64,000 bases of DNA. It comes from Parapedobacter defluvii. Lineage in GTDB: Bacteria > Bacteroidota > Bacteroidia > Sphingobacteriales > Sphingobacteriaceae. The stretch lies in the NCBI RefSeq assembly GCF_014642075.1, contig NZ_BMIK01000001.1, positions 124,001-188,000 on the forward strand, written 5' to 3'. The notes under the pieces are model-generated. The model saw nothing but the letters and a program-made list of their open reading frames with translations. It had not been told where the DNA came from and ran no database searches. Made by a program: the position numbers and the translations under genes. Below, one piece after another: positions 1 to 10,049 of the stretch (positions are counted from its first letter, which is position 1; each line of letters opens with the position of its first letter).

Positions 1-2313
1 TCCGCCCAACAAAAGCACAAAGTCAATTAATTGTGCCATGCCAAAGATTGACGGCCTCACCCCGTCCCCATAAGGTGGGAAACCCGGCACGTATTGTTCC
101 GCGAAGATTGGTCCTGAACGCACGATGTCTCTTACGCCGCATTCCATCAATTGACGTGCTTGGGCGCGATGCCCCCTGGCCAATAGCCCCCGGGCTGTAA
201 AAGCCATTTCGGGATATTTGGGCATCGGAAATCCCGCAAAATTTTCCCCCGGATCAAACTGTTCATTGAATAATTTCATCATGCCCGTCAATTGAGGATA
301 GGTCAACACGTCTATCGCTAGGCCGCTGGTCACCCAGATAGCGTGCCCCGCGGCCCGTCTCTTCGTCTCGGTGTCGTAGAGCTGAACGGGAATGGCATCG
401 GGTTGTTCCCAAAACCAGCTTAAATAGTGATTGAAAAACTGTTGACGTTTGGCCGTCCACATCGTTTGGTCTGCAGGTAATGCCAGTATGGAAGCGATGG
501 TATCAAGTGCTTGCAGATCAATAAGGGCAGAAACAACAAAGTCTGCATCTTTTTGTGTTTCGCTAAGCAAACTCACTTCTTTATAAACCCACATGGGGTA
601 ACGAAGCCGCCAATTCATATACCGCTTTAACGCAGGATAGTTTTGTGCGAGCTTGTCTTTATCGCCGGTCAGACGATACAGCAGCAGCGCGGTTTGTGCT
701 TTTCGCGAAGGCAGGCTCTCCCCACCCAAAACTCCGGTATCATCGACTAACGACATTAATCCACTGAATGCTGCCCAGGAAACCTCCGGATCGATATAGG
801 CATACAATTGCATGCCGATAAAGCTCTCCCATGCTGCGGAAAAGGGAGCGTCGGAATGGCCTTCTGCCCAAAGCGACGGTTTACCCGTGACAATTTGCGG
901 ATAAGGAAAATTAGTCGGATCTGAAGAAAGCACATTCATTGCCAGAAATACCCAGGCTTTATAATACGCCTTTCGAATATCGGCAGGTTCGACGCCTTTA
1001 GATTCCACCTCGTGAATGTCAAAATGGGAAGGATGAGGCACCGATTTCAATAGGTCATCCCAAAATAAACGGCGCTTTTGCAGTTGCTTGCCCACAATAG
1101 AGGGATTGGCAGTTGGTTGTTGTGCCCGTTTAATAAGTGAGTCTGTGGGTAGATAGGGATCTGCAAAAGAATAGGAAATAAGGATATTTGTATCGGGCGA
1201 GGAATCAAAAATGCCCGATACGGACCAATAGCCGGTTTCCGGGGGCGAAATAAGCGGGTTTTGACCAGCAACAAGATCCGTATAATTCCGATAGAACGTT
1301 ATTTCTCCGGCCGACGGAAGCTTGAAGGAAACGACATAGTTATAATGCCCGGATTGGATAAGCAACGTGCTGCGGTTTATTTTTACAAGTGCACCGTTAT
1401 ATTTTCCACTGGTTACGATAGGACTCTTGCCCGGCTTCGTGACCCGAAAGCTTCGAACAAGGGTTTCGTTGTCATAAAGGAAGTCGAAGCCGGCAATGCT
1501 TGTTCCGTCGGCATAGCTTCCTTGAAACGAAAGTTGATGCGGCTCCCATTGCGTATGGAATTCATCTGCCATAAAAAGGCTCTTCTTTTTTATACCGCGG
1601 AGCGACAGATGGCTCATCACCATGTCTGTGCCTCGTCCGATCAGATAGATAGTCAGTTCAAAAGATTGCCGTCCTTTCCATCCCGTTTCGGCAGGAATAT
1701 CGAAACAGTACGTTCCTGTTCCTGTGTTTTCTTGCCTTATCGTCCGATCTGAAGCGTCTCCCACGCGATGGAGTTTGACCGCCCAAAGAGACGAAGCTTG
1801 GGGAATAACAATTTCCAGATAGCGTGAGTCATCCAGGTCAGCGGTAATAGGTTCCTTGAAACGAAGCGATTGAACATCCTGTCGTGTCTGTTTGCTGATA
1901 TGGGCTTCCAAGCCCTGCTCAGATACTTGTACCGATATGCCATCACTGGGCTCCCAGATAGACGGATCTTCAAGAGAAGCCTGCCAGGTTACGAAGGTAT
2001 GTCCCGGAGATGCTTGCTGAAGATGCAGCACGTTGATATCCGGTAGTTCGCGATGGGGGGCACGTGTACTCAGATACCCGGCATTCAAAGGAATCATGGG
2101 ACTGTTGCTGTATGCCGAGGCGTTTTTTTGCCCCGGCGGAATCCGGAAATTGTACGGATTGATTACTAAGCGCGAACCGGGTAAACTCAAATCCCTTCGT
2201 TGATCTGGCCCGCTCTCCTCCAAATCGCTGCTGCGGGGTATCTGGGCATGCGAAGCGGCAATACCCGAAATTGCCAAGAGAAGCAGCGTCGCTATCTTTA
2301 TTCGGTGATACAT
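1..2313 (-). CDS. Predicted secreted six-hairpin glycoside hydrolase (3' end off the window)
   Basis: The frame is open for 771 codons without a stop and continues past the left edge. The protein starts with a signal peptide (residues 1-23, likely cleavage after SHA). About 400 residues of beta-rich sequence follow, then from about residue 430 an alpha-helical region with motifs such as WAEGHSDAPFSAAWESF and GESLPSRKAQTALLLYR, of the kind found in (alpha/alpha)6 six-hairpin glycosidases (GH63, GH78 and MGH1-like). The exact GH family and the catalytic acids could not be assigned. It is the last gene of PUL 1 and its ATG lies inside the end of the preceding lipoprotein gene (16-bp overlap), so the two are probably translationally coupled. 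Its likely job is to cleave the glycan captured by the SusCD pair. Confidence 0.75.
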   Translation of the reverse strand, partial: MYHRIKIATLLLLAISGIAASHAQIPRSSDLEESGPDQRRDLSLPGSRLVINPYNFRIPPGQKNASAYSNSPMIPLNAGYLSTRAPHRELPDINVLHLQQASPGHTFVTWQASLEDPSIWEPSDGISVQVSEQGLEAHISKQTRQDVQSLRFKEPITADLDDSRYLEIVIPQASSLWAVKLHRVGDASDRTIRQENTGTGTYCFDIPAETGWKGRQSFELTIYLIGRGTDMVMSHLSLRGIKKKSLFMADEFHTQWEPHQLSFQGSYADGTSIAGFDFLYDNETLVRSFRVTKPGKSPIVTSGKYNGALVKINRSTLLIQSGHYNYVVSFKLPSAGEITFYRNYTDLVAGQNPLISPPETGYWSVSGIFDSSPDTNILISYSFADPYLPTDSLIKRAQQPTANPSIVGKQLQKRRLFWDDLLKSVPHPSHFDIHEVESKGVEPADIRKAYYKAWVFLAMNVLSSDPTNFPYPQIVTGKPSLWAEGHSDAPFSAAWESFIGMQLYAYIDPEVSWAAFSGLMSLVDDTGVLGGESLPSRKAQTALLLYRLTGDKDKLAQNYPALKRYMNWRLRYPMWVYKEVSLLSETQKDADFVVSALIDLQALDTIASILALPADQTMWTAKRQQFFNHYLSWFWEQPDAIPVQLYDTETKRRAAGHAIWVTSGLAIDVLTYPQLTGMMKLFNEQFDPGENFAGFPMPKYPEMAFTARGLLARGHRAQARQLMECGVRDIVRSGPIFAEQYVPGFPPYGDGVRPSIFGMAQLIDFVLLLGG

Positions 2314-3338
2314 TGAAGTATGATGTCCTGTTCCTGATAAGTTTTTAGCCAACCATAGGTCAGCGACTGTCCGTTGGGTCCTTCGATGACGACTTGAATG
2401 TTGGAGGAAACTTCCCCTGATAATCCCGTTGCTTCGGCAAAATTCCAATAGTAAATACGCGAACCGTCAGAAAGTTGCTTGTAGGTTCCGTTTTCGGGAC
2501 GAAGCACATAGTCGGCAAGGCCGTTATAAAACTTCAATAACCATACTCCGTCGGTGGGTTCCTCATATACGCGCATTGCGAGATAGGGATATTCGTCTAA
2601 ATTGAACAGTTGATCCCATTTCACCGCAATCCCATATCCATCGTCGTTATTTCGGGTGATGGTCAGTTGACCGGGGGCACCGGGTACGGGCTGTAGTCCA
2701 TCATAATCCCAGCCATCGACATCCTCCGATGTTTCAAAGGGAATAAAAATACGACCTGGTGATGCCTCATCATCCGGGCAGGAAATACCGATAATGGCTC
2801 GGTAATTAATCAGGACAATCGCCGTGGATAAGGCTGGATTCAGTTCATATTGAGACGGTGAATCCAAGCGGATGGCCAGCGCCAGGGTATCATCTTCGTG
2901 ACCAGCAAGCGCAGTCATATCCAATGACAGCTGGATAAGCGCCCCGTCTTTGCCCTGTTCCACTGTCGCAGAAGGGGGGATGTCGATCATGTCGGGTTCC
3001 AGGTCGATCGTATTTGGGAGAGCTCCTTCCTGTTGGAGTTGATGGATGGTGTCTCGGTCCACAACGAGATTGACCGTAAAGGCATCGCGGTTTTTCAGGC
3101 CCGATGTGGAAAATCCTAGTGTGATATAGACTTTCTGGTTTTCTTCGTCGATTTTATAGGGATATCGATCCGATTCGGGAATGCGGATGATTTCACCACT
3201 ACCCGTCCAGTAGATTTTCGGATTTGGGTAATCGTCAGCGATAATATCACCGGTTTTTGTACAAGATAGGAGAAAGCCGATCAGTAGGGCAACAGTGCCG
3301 CATATGGAATAAAAGTTGAACGTTGGTTCTTGTTTCAT
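2298..3338 (-). CDS. Surface lipoprotein, DUF1735-like N-terminus, probable glycan-binding protein
   Basis: A 346-residue protein with a type II signal peptide and lipobox LLSC (Cys26), so it is anchored in a membrane, in PULs usually on the cell surface. The first half (about 40-190) is beta-rich and resembles the DUF1735/BT_3987-like N-terminal domains found after SusD genes. The second half contains aromatic-rich segments such as WDYDGLQPVP and YYWNFAEATG, suggesting a carbohydrate-binding beta-sandwich. It lies between susD and the hydrolase gene of PUL 1 and overlaps the latter by 16 bp. The position is that of a surface glycan-binding protein (SusE/F role). Function is inferred from context; no catalytic motif is visible. 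Confidence 0.7.
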   Translation of the reverse strand: MKQEPTFNFYSICGTVALLIGFLLSCTKTGDIIADDYPNPKIYWTGSGEIIRIPESDRYPYKIDEENQKVYITLGFSTSGLKNRDAFTVNLVVDRDTIHQLQQEGALPNTIDLEPDMIDIPPSATVEQGKDGALIQLSLDMTALAGHEDDTLALAIRLDSPSQYELNPALSTAIVLINYRAIIGISCPDDEASPGRIFIPFETSEDVDGWDYDGLQPVPGAPGQLTITRNNDDGYGIAVKWDQLFNLDEYPYLAMRVYEEPTDGVWLLKFYNGLADYVLRPENGTYKQLSDGSRIYYWNFAEATGLSGEVSSNIQVVIEGPNGQSLTYGWLKTYQEQDIILQCITE

Positions 3339-3384
3339 GACAGTTCAATAGTTACTGGTATTCGGAATGTCGGTTAATAATGGA

Positions 3385-5253
3385 TTACCAAAAAGGGTTC
3401 TGCACACATTGTCGGTTGCGTTCTACCTCGGTTTGGGGAATCGGCCAGAGATAGTGTTTGCGCTGAAACACCCGGTTTTCGAAAACCACCCGTTTGTATA
3501 ACAACGGATCTGAAAGGTGACTCCCCCCCTTGATATTAATCCCGTAGAACGGTCCATCATCGGTCTGCTCCGCAATTTTCCAACGCCGGCAGTCCCAAAT
3601 GCGGAGATCTTCAAATACGAGCTCTGCCCGACGTTCCGCGCGGATGGCATCGCGCATGGCAGACTGCGATGGGGGTGGAGCTATTTGGCCTGGGGCTGTG
3701 CCATAGGCGGGTATGCCTGCGCGCTTGCGGATCAGGTTTAGATAGTGCAGGATTTCGACTTGATTACCGGCAAAGTCATATTCATTGAGTGCTTCTGCAT
3801 AATTGAGGTAGACTTCACCCAACCGGAAAATAATATCTTGCAGTTTTTCTACAGTCACATTGGCCCAGTTGGGATTCCAGACGGTGCTGGGATGAATGAA
3901 TTTCCGGATGGCATAACCGGTTTTGCTGTAATTATCGCCCACCAGATCTGCACCGCCCGCCCAGAATTCGAATCGGTACGATTGGTTGCCGTCCTCGCCC
4001 CGGTTTACCCATGAAGCTCCGTTGAAACTGATCGTAGCATAAAATCGAGGTTCCCGGCCCACGTACATCTTCGAAACTCCTTCATTCCAATACTGGGTGG
4101 TTTCTTCGGCAAATCCTTGTTCGGTATAACCCGAACGGGGGTTGATAATGGGGCTTCCATCGGTATTATAACCCGTAATCGGGCGTTCACCATTGGCCAT
4201 GAAAAATGCGTCAACCTGTTGTTGCGTCGCTCCGTATACCGCTTCTCCTCCGGCCTGGTGGGGGGCACAGTGCTGCCACCAATGCCAATCCAGCAATTCG
4301 CCTTTAGGCTGACGACCCCAGATGATTTCCTGGTTCCAGCGATCAAGGAATACGTCCCGATAGGAACTTAGCGGATTGGGCGATCCGGTCTCATCTGTCT
4401 TTATCAACAGTCCACTAGGCATTCGGTCGATGACTGCCTTGGCGGCATCTGCGGCAGTTTTCCATTTTTCGTGGTCATAAACTGTGTTAATCAATGGTGT
4501 GCCATCCGGGTTCACGAAATTCCCATAGTCTGCATTGCCGTTAAACAGCGGGCTCGCTGCATAGAGAAGCATCCTTGCTTTTGCCGCCAGTACCACCAAT
4601 TGGTCAACTCTCCCCAATTGCCCCTGATCAGTAATGCGTGCAGGCAGATCGGAAATTGCCTGGTCAAATTCAGCAGAAATGTATTGCACGCACGCGTCGT
4701 AGGGCGTGCGCGCCAATTGAAGCGATTCGGGAGGGGTATCGATTTCAAAGGGTGTTTCTGCGAGGACGACCACCGGGCCGTACTGCCGCAACAGTAATGA
4801 ATAATAAAATGCCCGGAGCGCCCGGGCTTCGGCTTTGCGTTGCTTCCGGAGTTCGGCAGACATTTCCTGGCATTCGTCAACCCGTGCGATAAACACACTT
4901 GCCGATCGGACACCTTGGTATAGGTATGTCCAGAAATCAAACACAGTAGTTGAAGGCCCCCAGTTACCGATGTTATGCAAATGATTGGCATACATAAAAG
5001 ATGCACCAAAATCGGCCTCGTCTGCAATGCTCATGAAGCTCCCTTCGAATCCTTGGTTGCCATCACCCAACGGTGGTACAAAGGAATAGACGTTGGCTAG
5101 GTACCGCTCGGTTTCCAAGGCTTGGGCAAACACGGCATCCAGGTCCAGCATGTCGTCGGGTTGCCGGTCTAAAAAATTCTTGTTGCAACCGGTAGTTAGG
5201 AGTATGAAAATCCCCGCAACCAGCTGTTGTAGGTGTTTTATGATTGTTTTCAT
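3385..5253 (-). CDS. SusD/RagB family nutrient-binding outer-membrane lipoprotein (PUL 1)
   Basis: A 622-residue lipoprotein (lipobox LLTTGC, Cys23) with the typical SusD opening CNKNFLDRQPDD. A TPR-rich body includes the motif RALRAFYYSLLLRQYGPVVV, and the C-terminal part ends with the family pattern RAERRAELVFEDLRIWDCRRW. SusD proteins sit as a lid on the SusC transporter and capture oligosaccharides at the cell surface. It starts 12 bp after the susC stop codon, so the pair is cotranscribed. Length and motif order are normal for the family. The ligand cannot be told from sequence. Confidence 0.95.
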   Translation of the reverse strand: MKTIIKHLQQLVAGIFILLTTGCNKNFLDRQPDDMLDLDAVFAQALETERYLANVYSFVPPLGDGNQGFEGSFMSIADEADFGASFMYANHLHNIGNWGPSTTVFDFWTYLYQGVRSASVFIARVDECQEMSAELRKQRKAEARALRAFYYSLLLRQYGPVVVLAETPFEIDTPPESLQLARTPYDACVQYISAEFDQAISDLPARITDQGQLGRVDQLVVLAAKARMLLYAASPLFNGNADYGNFVNPDGTPLINTVYDHEKWKTAADAAKAVIDRMPSGLLIKTDETGSPNPLSSYRDVFLDRWNQEIIWGRQPKGELLDWHWWQHCAPHQAGGEAVYGATQQQVDAFFMANGERPITGYNTDGSPIINPRSGYTEQGFAEETTQYWNEGVSKMYVGREPRFYATISFNGASWVNRGEDGNQSYRFEFWAGGADLVGDNYSKTGYAIRKFIHPSTVWNPNWANVTVEKLQDIIFRLGEVYLNYAEALNEYDFAGNQVEILHYLNLIRKRAGIPAYGTAPGQIAPPPSQSAMRDAIRAERRAELVFEDLRIWDCRRWKIAEQTDDGPFYGINIKGGSHLSDPLLYKRVVFENRVFQRKHYLWPIPQTEVERNRQCVQNPFW

Positions 5254-5265
5254 GATTTGCGGCTA

Positions 5266-8200
5266 TTAGAAATTCGCGTTGATTCCCAGATTGAATGTTC
5301 TTTGTATGGGATATTTCGCGCCGGTATTGCCCGACGAGCCAGCCCCGAGTTCGGGATCCCAAAACGTAAATTTGCTGAAAGTCAAAAGATTGAACCCTGA
5401 CAAAAAGACACGGAAAGCATCAATTTTCAGTTTTTGGCTTAGCTTTTTCGGTAAAGTATATCCTAATTCCGCTGTCCGAAGCCTCAAATAACTTGCATCG
5501 CGTTGCCACCAGGTGGACGGCTGGACATTGTTTGTCATCCCACTGAATCCGAGGTTGGGGAACAATACGTCCTGGCTTGGATTTTCCGGAGTCCATCGGT
5601 CTAAACCGTGTACCTGTAAATTCCCGTTTAATCCATCCATGAATGGATACCAGCCTCCGCCAAAAAGCATGAAGTCCATCATGCCACTTCCTTGGAAAAA
5701 GACGGAAAGATCAAAATTCGCATATCCCAGGCTCATTCCGAACCCATAAATGATGCTGGGGTTCACGGGGTTGCCGATGGCCACGTAGTCGTCGATATTC
5801 ACGATGCCGTCCCCATTGACATCCCTGTACCTGATGTCGCCCGGAGATACCTTACCAAACGTATGCGCCGGGATATTGGGCAGCAGAACGCCTTCCTGCG
5901 GATCTGCGAAATCTGCTGTCGTAAATAATCCTTCGGCAATGAGCCCGAAAGGTTGCCCGAGCCGCTTCCCTTTTTCGGCGCGATAAGCCCATATCGGTGT
6001 AGGTTGATCGTTTTCAATGATCCGGTTTTTGGCGTACGTAAAATTTCCACGGAATGTGAGGTCCAGCTTGCCGAATTGGCTGCGGTATTCAAGGGAAGCG
6101 TCCACACCTTGATTTTCCATGATACCAATGTTTCCCCAGGGATTTTCTTTGACTCCGAAAATGGCAGGCAGCGAATTCCGTTGTAGAAATATATTGCGGC
6201 GCTCGCGTCTGAAAAAGTCTGCTTGCAAATAGAAACCGTGAAGGAAACGAGCCTCTATTCCGGCATTGACTTCCCTTTCCCGTTCCCAAGTGAGGTTGGC
6301 ACCCCATTCTTCTTCACCCCTTCCGGGGATCGTCACGGTATAGTCCCTGCCAAAAGTCCAACCTCCATTTCCTCCGCCGACGGTCGTCAGGTAGGCAAAT
6401 CGTCTCCCCCCGATTTGATCGTTGCCCTTTTCACCGATGGAGCCGCGGATTTTCAGGTACTCCAATGCATCGGAAAACCTACCTGCTTTATAAAAGGGCT
6501 CTTCCGAAAGAATCCAGCCCAATGCTACCGCCGGAAACAAGCCGAAGCGATGCCCTTCTGCGAAATTTTCGGATCCGTTGTACCCGGCACTTGCTTCGAG
6601 GTAGTATCTGTTTTTAAAGTTATACGATAGGCGCCCTACATATCCCTGAAGCCTGAACGGAAGTGCAGAAATGCTATTGCTGGCGTCTGCATTGACAAAA
6701 TCCTGTTGATTATATAGCAAAAGGCCGGCAAGACTGTGGTCCCCGAATTGCTGAGTATAGTTGAGGTTCGCTTGAAAGTAGATGCGGCGGTTTCCACCGG
6801 CTCCCTTGCTAAAGCCCAAATCCTGGATTCCGACCACCGTTTGCTGAAGCATCAACTCGTTGTTGTCATCCCTTCCCCGGGCAATGTAAAGATCTCCCAT
6901 ATCGCGGGTGCGCTCAATATTGTGCCAGTTATAGGCGTCAAACGAGAAAAGCCCCTGGACACTCAGGCCCTTTAAGAGGTACGATAGATCGTGCCGGGCA
7001 TTGACATTTGATTGGATTGAACTGTTCCAGGTGGTTTGGAATCCACGGTTGACCAGGTCATGGTAAGGGTTTCGCACCACACTGCCTGTCCCTGCAAATA
7101 ATTTGTTATCGGAATTATTCGGGTCGGGATACCAGGCTGGAAACGTAATGCCATTTGTTTTAGAAATCAATTCCCAAAGGTTATCACTGGATGTGCCTGG
7201 ATAGTTTACCGTTACCAGATAGCCACCCAGGTTTAGCCCGACGTCTGTATACGCACCTAGCTTAACATCCGTATTTGCCCTGAAATTATAACGGTTGAGG
7301 TTTGTATTTGTATGATAGGCGTTGAGATTGTCTTCCTTCCACATCCCTTGTTCGTTCAGTAATGAGCCAGAGATATAGTATTTAGCTACTTCCCCTCCGC
7401 CGGTGACGTTCAGGTTGGCGCGATTGCTAAGTGTATGCTTCTTGGTCATGAGATCAAGCCAATTGACATCCGGGTAAAGTAAAGGATCTTCTCCTGAGCG
7501 CGTCTTATCAATGCGATCTTGACTGAAGTAAGGTTGTGACTCCGGATTGGTGGCCAAATAAGCTTCGTTATATAGTTCCATAAACGTGGCCCCGTCGGTA
7601 TATTCCGGCCATCGGGTAGCACCTTTGAGCATAGTCTCATATTTGAAATTAATGGACGGAGCTTGGCTGGCACCTCTTCGCGTATTGACGAGGATGACAC
7701 CATTCGCTCCCCTGATGCCATAAATCGCCGTGGCTGCTGCATCTTTTAGTACCGAAAAGGTTTCGATATCTTCGGGTTCGATATTATTGATGGGACGTTC
7801 CACGCCGTCTACCAGTACCAAAGGGTCAGACCCTGCGCCGAACGTGCTGATGCCCCTGATCCAAAACTGAGCGTCGTCATTACCCGGTTCACCCGAACGT
7901 TGTACGGCGATAACACCGGCGACTTGCCCAGCCAACGCGTTGTTTAACGACCTCGGTACTGCCGACTTTAAACTCTTAACATTAACGGTGGAAATGGCAC
8001 CTACTACACTCTCTTTTTTTTGAGTACCATATCCCACAATAACCACCTCGTCGATATCGCTTACTTGCTCTATAAGGGTTACGTCAATGGTCTGTGTCGT
8101 TCCGATGACGGCCTCGGTCGGTTCATAGCCAACAGCGGTAAAAACCAGTATTCCTACATATTGGGGCGGTGTGATCCGGTAACGACCGTCAGCATCGGTG

Positions 8201-8685
8201 GTCGTAGCTAGTGTCGTGTTTTTCAAGTTTACCGTAACGCCTTCGATTGGCTGGCCTTCGTTGTTGGTTACCCGGCCAAGGATTTCCCGTTGGAAGGGAA
8301 CGGGGGCATTCGATTGGGATTTCTTCTTCCGAATAAGGACGGTCGTGTTCTGAATTTCGTAATCCAACGGCTGGTTTTTTAAACATGCCTCGATCACCGA
8401 TATAAGCTGTTTGTCTTTCACATCTAAGGTTACCGCAGCAGCCTGATTTAAATCTTCGGAAGCATATAAGAAATCGTAACCCGTTTGTTTTTTCAACAGT
8501 TTAAAAACAGATTGCAACGGCGCGTTCTTGACACGAATGCTTACTTCCTGGGCATTTGCCTCAGCGTAAACCTGCATAAATGTGAATAACAAAAGCAGTA
8601 ATGAAAGCTTCATGGTCAGTAAAACTCTGAAGAGCTTGTGTTTGGTATCGTCATGCAATACCATGTTTTTTCTATACATTTGCAT
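5266..8685 (-). CDS. SusC/RagA family TonB-dependent transporter with STN signalling domain (PUL 1)
   Basis: A 1139-residue outer-membrane protein. Domains in order: signal peptide (about 25-46), STN secretin/TonB short N-terminal domain (about 46-118), carboxypeptidase-regulatory-like domain (about 135-206), the SusC box DEVVIVGYG (212-220), plug domain to about residue 340, and a beta-barrel that ends in a typical aromatic terminus (NLGINANF). It imports glycan fragments with SusD using TonB energy. The STN domain is the hallmark of transporters that signal to a FecR-type anti-sigma factor, and such a gene lies directly upstream with an ECF sigma gene before it. Substrate import therefore probably feeds back on transcription of this PUL. 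Several in-frame ATGs exist near the N-terminus (residues 1, 3, 8, 25); the first was kept. Confidence 0.95.
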   Translation of the reverse strand: MQMYRKNMVLHDDTKHKLFRVLLTMKLSLLLLLFTFMQVYAEANAQEVSIRVKNAPLQSVFKLLKKQTGYDFLYASEDLNQAAAVTLDVKDKQLISVIEACLKNQPLDYEIQNTTVLIRKKKSQSNAPVPFQREILGRVTNNEGQPIEGVTVNLKNTTLATTTDADGRYRITPPQYVGILVFTAVGYEPTEAVIGTTQTIDVTLIEQVSDIDEVVIVGYGTQKKESVVGAISTVNVKSLKSAVPRSLNNALAGQVAGVIAVQRSGEPGNDDAQFWIRGISTFGAGSDPLVLVDGVERPINNIEPEDIETFSVLKDAAATAIYGIRGANGVILVNTRRGASQAPSINFKYETMLKGATRWPEYTDGATFMELYNEAYLATNPESQPYFSQDRIDKTRSGEDPLLYPDVNWLDLMTKKHTLSNRANLNVTGGGEVAKYYISGSLLNEQGMWKEDNLNAYHTNTNLNRYNFRANTDVKLGAYTDVGLNLGGYLVTVNYPGTSSDNLWELISKTNGITFPAWYPDPNNSDNKLFAGTGSVVRNPYHDLVNRGFQTTWNSSIQSNVNARHDLSYLLKGLSVQGLFSFDAYNWHNIERTRDMGDLYIARGRDDNNELMLQQTVVGIQDLGFSKGAGGNRRIYFQANLNYTQQFGDHSLAGLLLYNQQDFVNADASNSISALPFRLQGYVGRLSYNFKNRYYLEASAGYNGSENFAEGHRFGLFPAVALGWILSEEPFYKAGRFSDALEYLKIRGSIGEKGNDQIGGRRFAYLTTVGGGNGGWTFGRDYTVTIPGRGEEEWGANLTWEREREVNAGIEARFLHGFYLQADFFRRERRNIFLQRNSLPAIFGVKENPWGNIGIMENQGVDASLEYRSQFGKLDLTFRGNFTYAKNRIIENDQPTPIWAYRAEKGKRLGQPFGLIAEGLFTTADFADPQEGVLLPNIPAHTFGKVSPGDIRYRDVNGDGIVNIDDYVAIGNPVNPSIIYGFGMSLGYANFDLSVFFQGSGMMDFMLFGGGWYPFMDGLNGNLQVHGLDRWTPENPSQDVLFPNLGFSGMTNNVQPSTWWQRDASYLRLRTAELGYTLPKKLSQKLKIDAFRVFLSGFNLLTFSKFTFWDPELGAGSSGNTGAKYPIQRTFNLGINANF

Positions 8686-8737
8686 GTTAGGTTAATAGAA
8701 CAGGATTGTTTACTACACAATTTGAAGATGACCTAAT

Positions 8738-8784
8738 CCGGCAATGGTTGCCGGTACACCGGAAATGCCGCAAACATTTCCGGT
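8738..8784. repeat. Two adjacent perfect hairpins between the anti-sigma and susC genes
   Basis: The gap of about 130 bp holds two perfect inverted repeats. The first (8738-8754) has 7-bp arms CCGGCAA/TTGCCGG and a 3-base loop. The second (8758-8784) has 10-bp arms ACCGGAAATG/CATTTCCGGT and a 7-base loop. On the plus strand the second is followed by a short T run, but the genes are on the minus strand, where no T run follows. They could be a transcript-stabilising or attenuating element that sets sigma/anti-sigma against transporter expression. That role is inference. Confidence 0.6.
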
Positions 8785-8814
8785 TTTTCATAGGCAGCAG
8801 ATCCGTGTATCGGG

Positions 8815-9963
8815 TTACATCATGACCGTTACCCTCCTTTCCTTCAGGTTGAAGTGCATACCGCTTAATGATTCAAGGTAACCCAGCAATTCAGCCAAGC
8901 CCTTTGATCTGGTATAGGTCCCGCCGAATCGTTTAGAAGGGACCATTCCCTCGAAAACCACATCCACATTGTACCAGCGCGCGATGTCCTTCATAATGGT
9001 TCGGATATCCTGATCTTCAAAGAGAAAATCTCCATTTACCCAGGCTATGGCATAGTCCGTGTCTATATCCTTGGTTTGAATGCTTGAGTGTGAGGATGAA
9101 AGGGCTTGCTGCCCCGGATTCAGGATTGTTTTTTGGGACCCGCAAGCTACTTCTACCCGGCCTGTAACCAACGTGGTCTTGACCATTTTTTCATCAGCAT
9201 ATGCAGCGACATTGAACTCGGTTCCGGTTACTAAAATATGGGTGCCATTTGCATTGACTTCAAAAGGCATAGCTTTGTTTTTGGCGACTTCGAAATACGC
9301 TTCCCCCGTGAGTGAGACCCTACGTTCATGTCCGGCGAAAACCACCGGATAGGTTAACGTTGTGGCAGAGTTGAGCCATACCTTTGTGCCATCCGGCAAC
9401 GTGATTTGATATTGACCTCCTCTGGGGACGCTTATGGTGTTATTTCCTTCATTCGTTGCCCCCTTTGCGAAACGATGGTCTACCTGGTAATCGATCCCAC
9501 CATTAGCAAGTTTGGTAATGGCAATTCCTCCTTGATTATATACAGTCCCTGTCTGCGCGTCATCCAGCCAAATGGTTTTGCCATCGGCCAATGTCAATTG
9601 GGCAGCATTACTGCCGGGAGCTACCGCTTGCGATATGTAGAATTGCTCAACCGGACCGGAGGAACGGCGAATTAGGTAGATTCCAATCGCTGTTGCGCAA
9701 AAAATCAAAATGGCTGCGGCTGTTGCGATCCGCTTGAGCGTGAAAACCGGGCTAATTTTTTTCGGGAATAATTGGCTTTCAATATGGCGTTGCATAGCAC
9801 GTTTAACCAACTGGCGCTCCGTTTCGTTTTCCCATTCCCAGGTATGGTTGTGAAGTTGAGTAGCAAACCACTGTTCGAGCGTAGCGGTTTCTTTTTCGCT
9901 GCAAACGCCCGCTTCATAGCGTGCGAGTAAATCCAGGATTTCCTCTTTATTCATTAGAGCCAA
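8815..9963 (-). CDS. FecR family anti-sigma factor
   Basis: A 382-residue inner-membrane protein. The N-terminal cytoplasmic part (1-78) would hold the ECF sigma factor, one membrane helix follows (about 79-98), then the periplasmic FecR domain (about 115-270; motifs VPRGGQYQITLPDGTKVWLN and GEAYFEVAKN) and the C-terminal DUF4974 domain (about 310-382), which has an STN-like fold. In this family the periplasmic part receives the signal from the STN domain of the cognate SusC-type transporter. The gene lies between its sigma gene and an STN-type susC, in the usual order. A start three codons downstream (MNKEEIL) is equally possible. Confidence 0.93.
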   Translation of the reverse strand: MALMNKEEILDLLARYEAGVCSEKETATLEQWFATQLHNHTWEWENETERQLVKRAMQRHIESQLFPKKISPVFTLKRIATAAAILIFCATAIGIYLIRRSSGPVEQFYISQAVAPGSNAAQLTLADGKTIWLDDAQTGTVYNQGGIAITKLANGGIDYQVDHRFAKGATNEGNNTISVPRGGQYQITLPDGTKVWLNSATTLTYPVVFAGHERRVSLTGEAYFEVAKNKAMPFEVNANGTHILVTGTEFNVAAYADEKMVKTTLVTGRVEVACGSQKTILNPGQQALSSSHSSIQTKDIDTDYAIAWVNGDFLFEDQDIRTIMKDIARWYNVDVVFEGMVPSKRFGGTYTRSKGLAELLGYLESLSGMHFNLKERRVTVMM

Positions 9964-10049
9964 TGGTCTATAATCGTTTTGTAAGGAAGTGTGGTTTTTT
10001 TGGATTTGGTAGTAGTAATAATTTCAGGGCTTATGTAAGGTCTTGTTTT

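Noticed and set aside
1261-1752. A 163-codon plus-strand frame
   Set aside because: It is antisense to the open hydrolase frame that spans 1-2313 and shows no domain.
8758-8784. The 10-bp hairpin as a plus-strand terminator
   Set aside because: No plus-strand gene ends nearby; all neighbours are on the minus strand.
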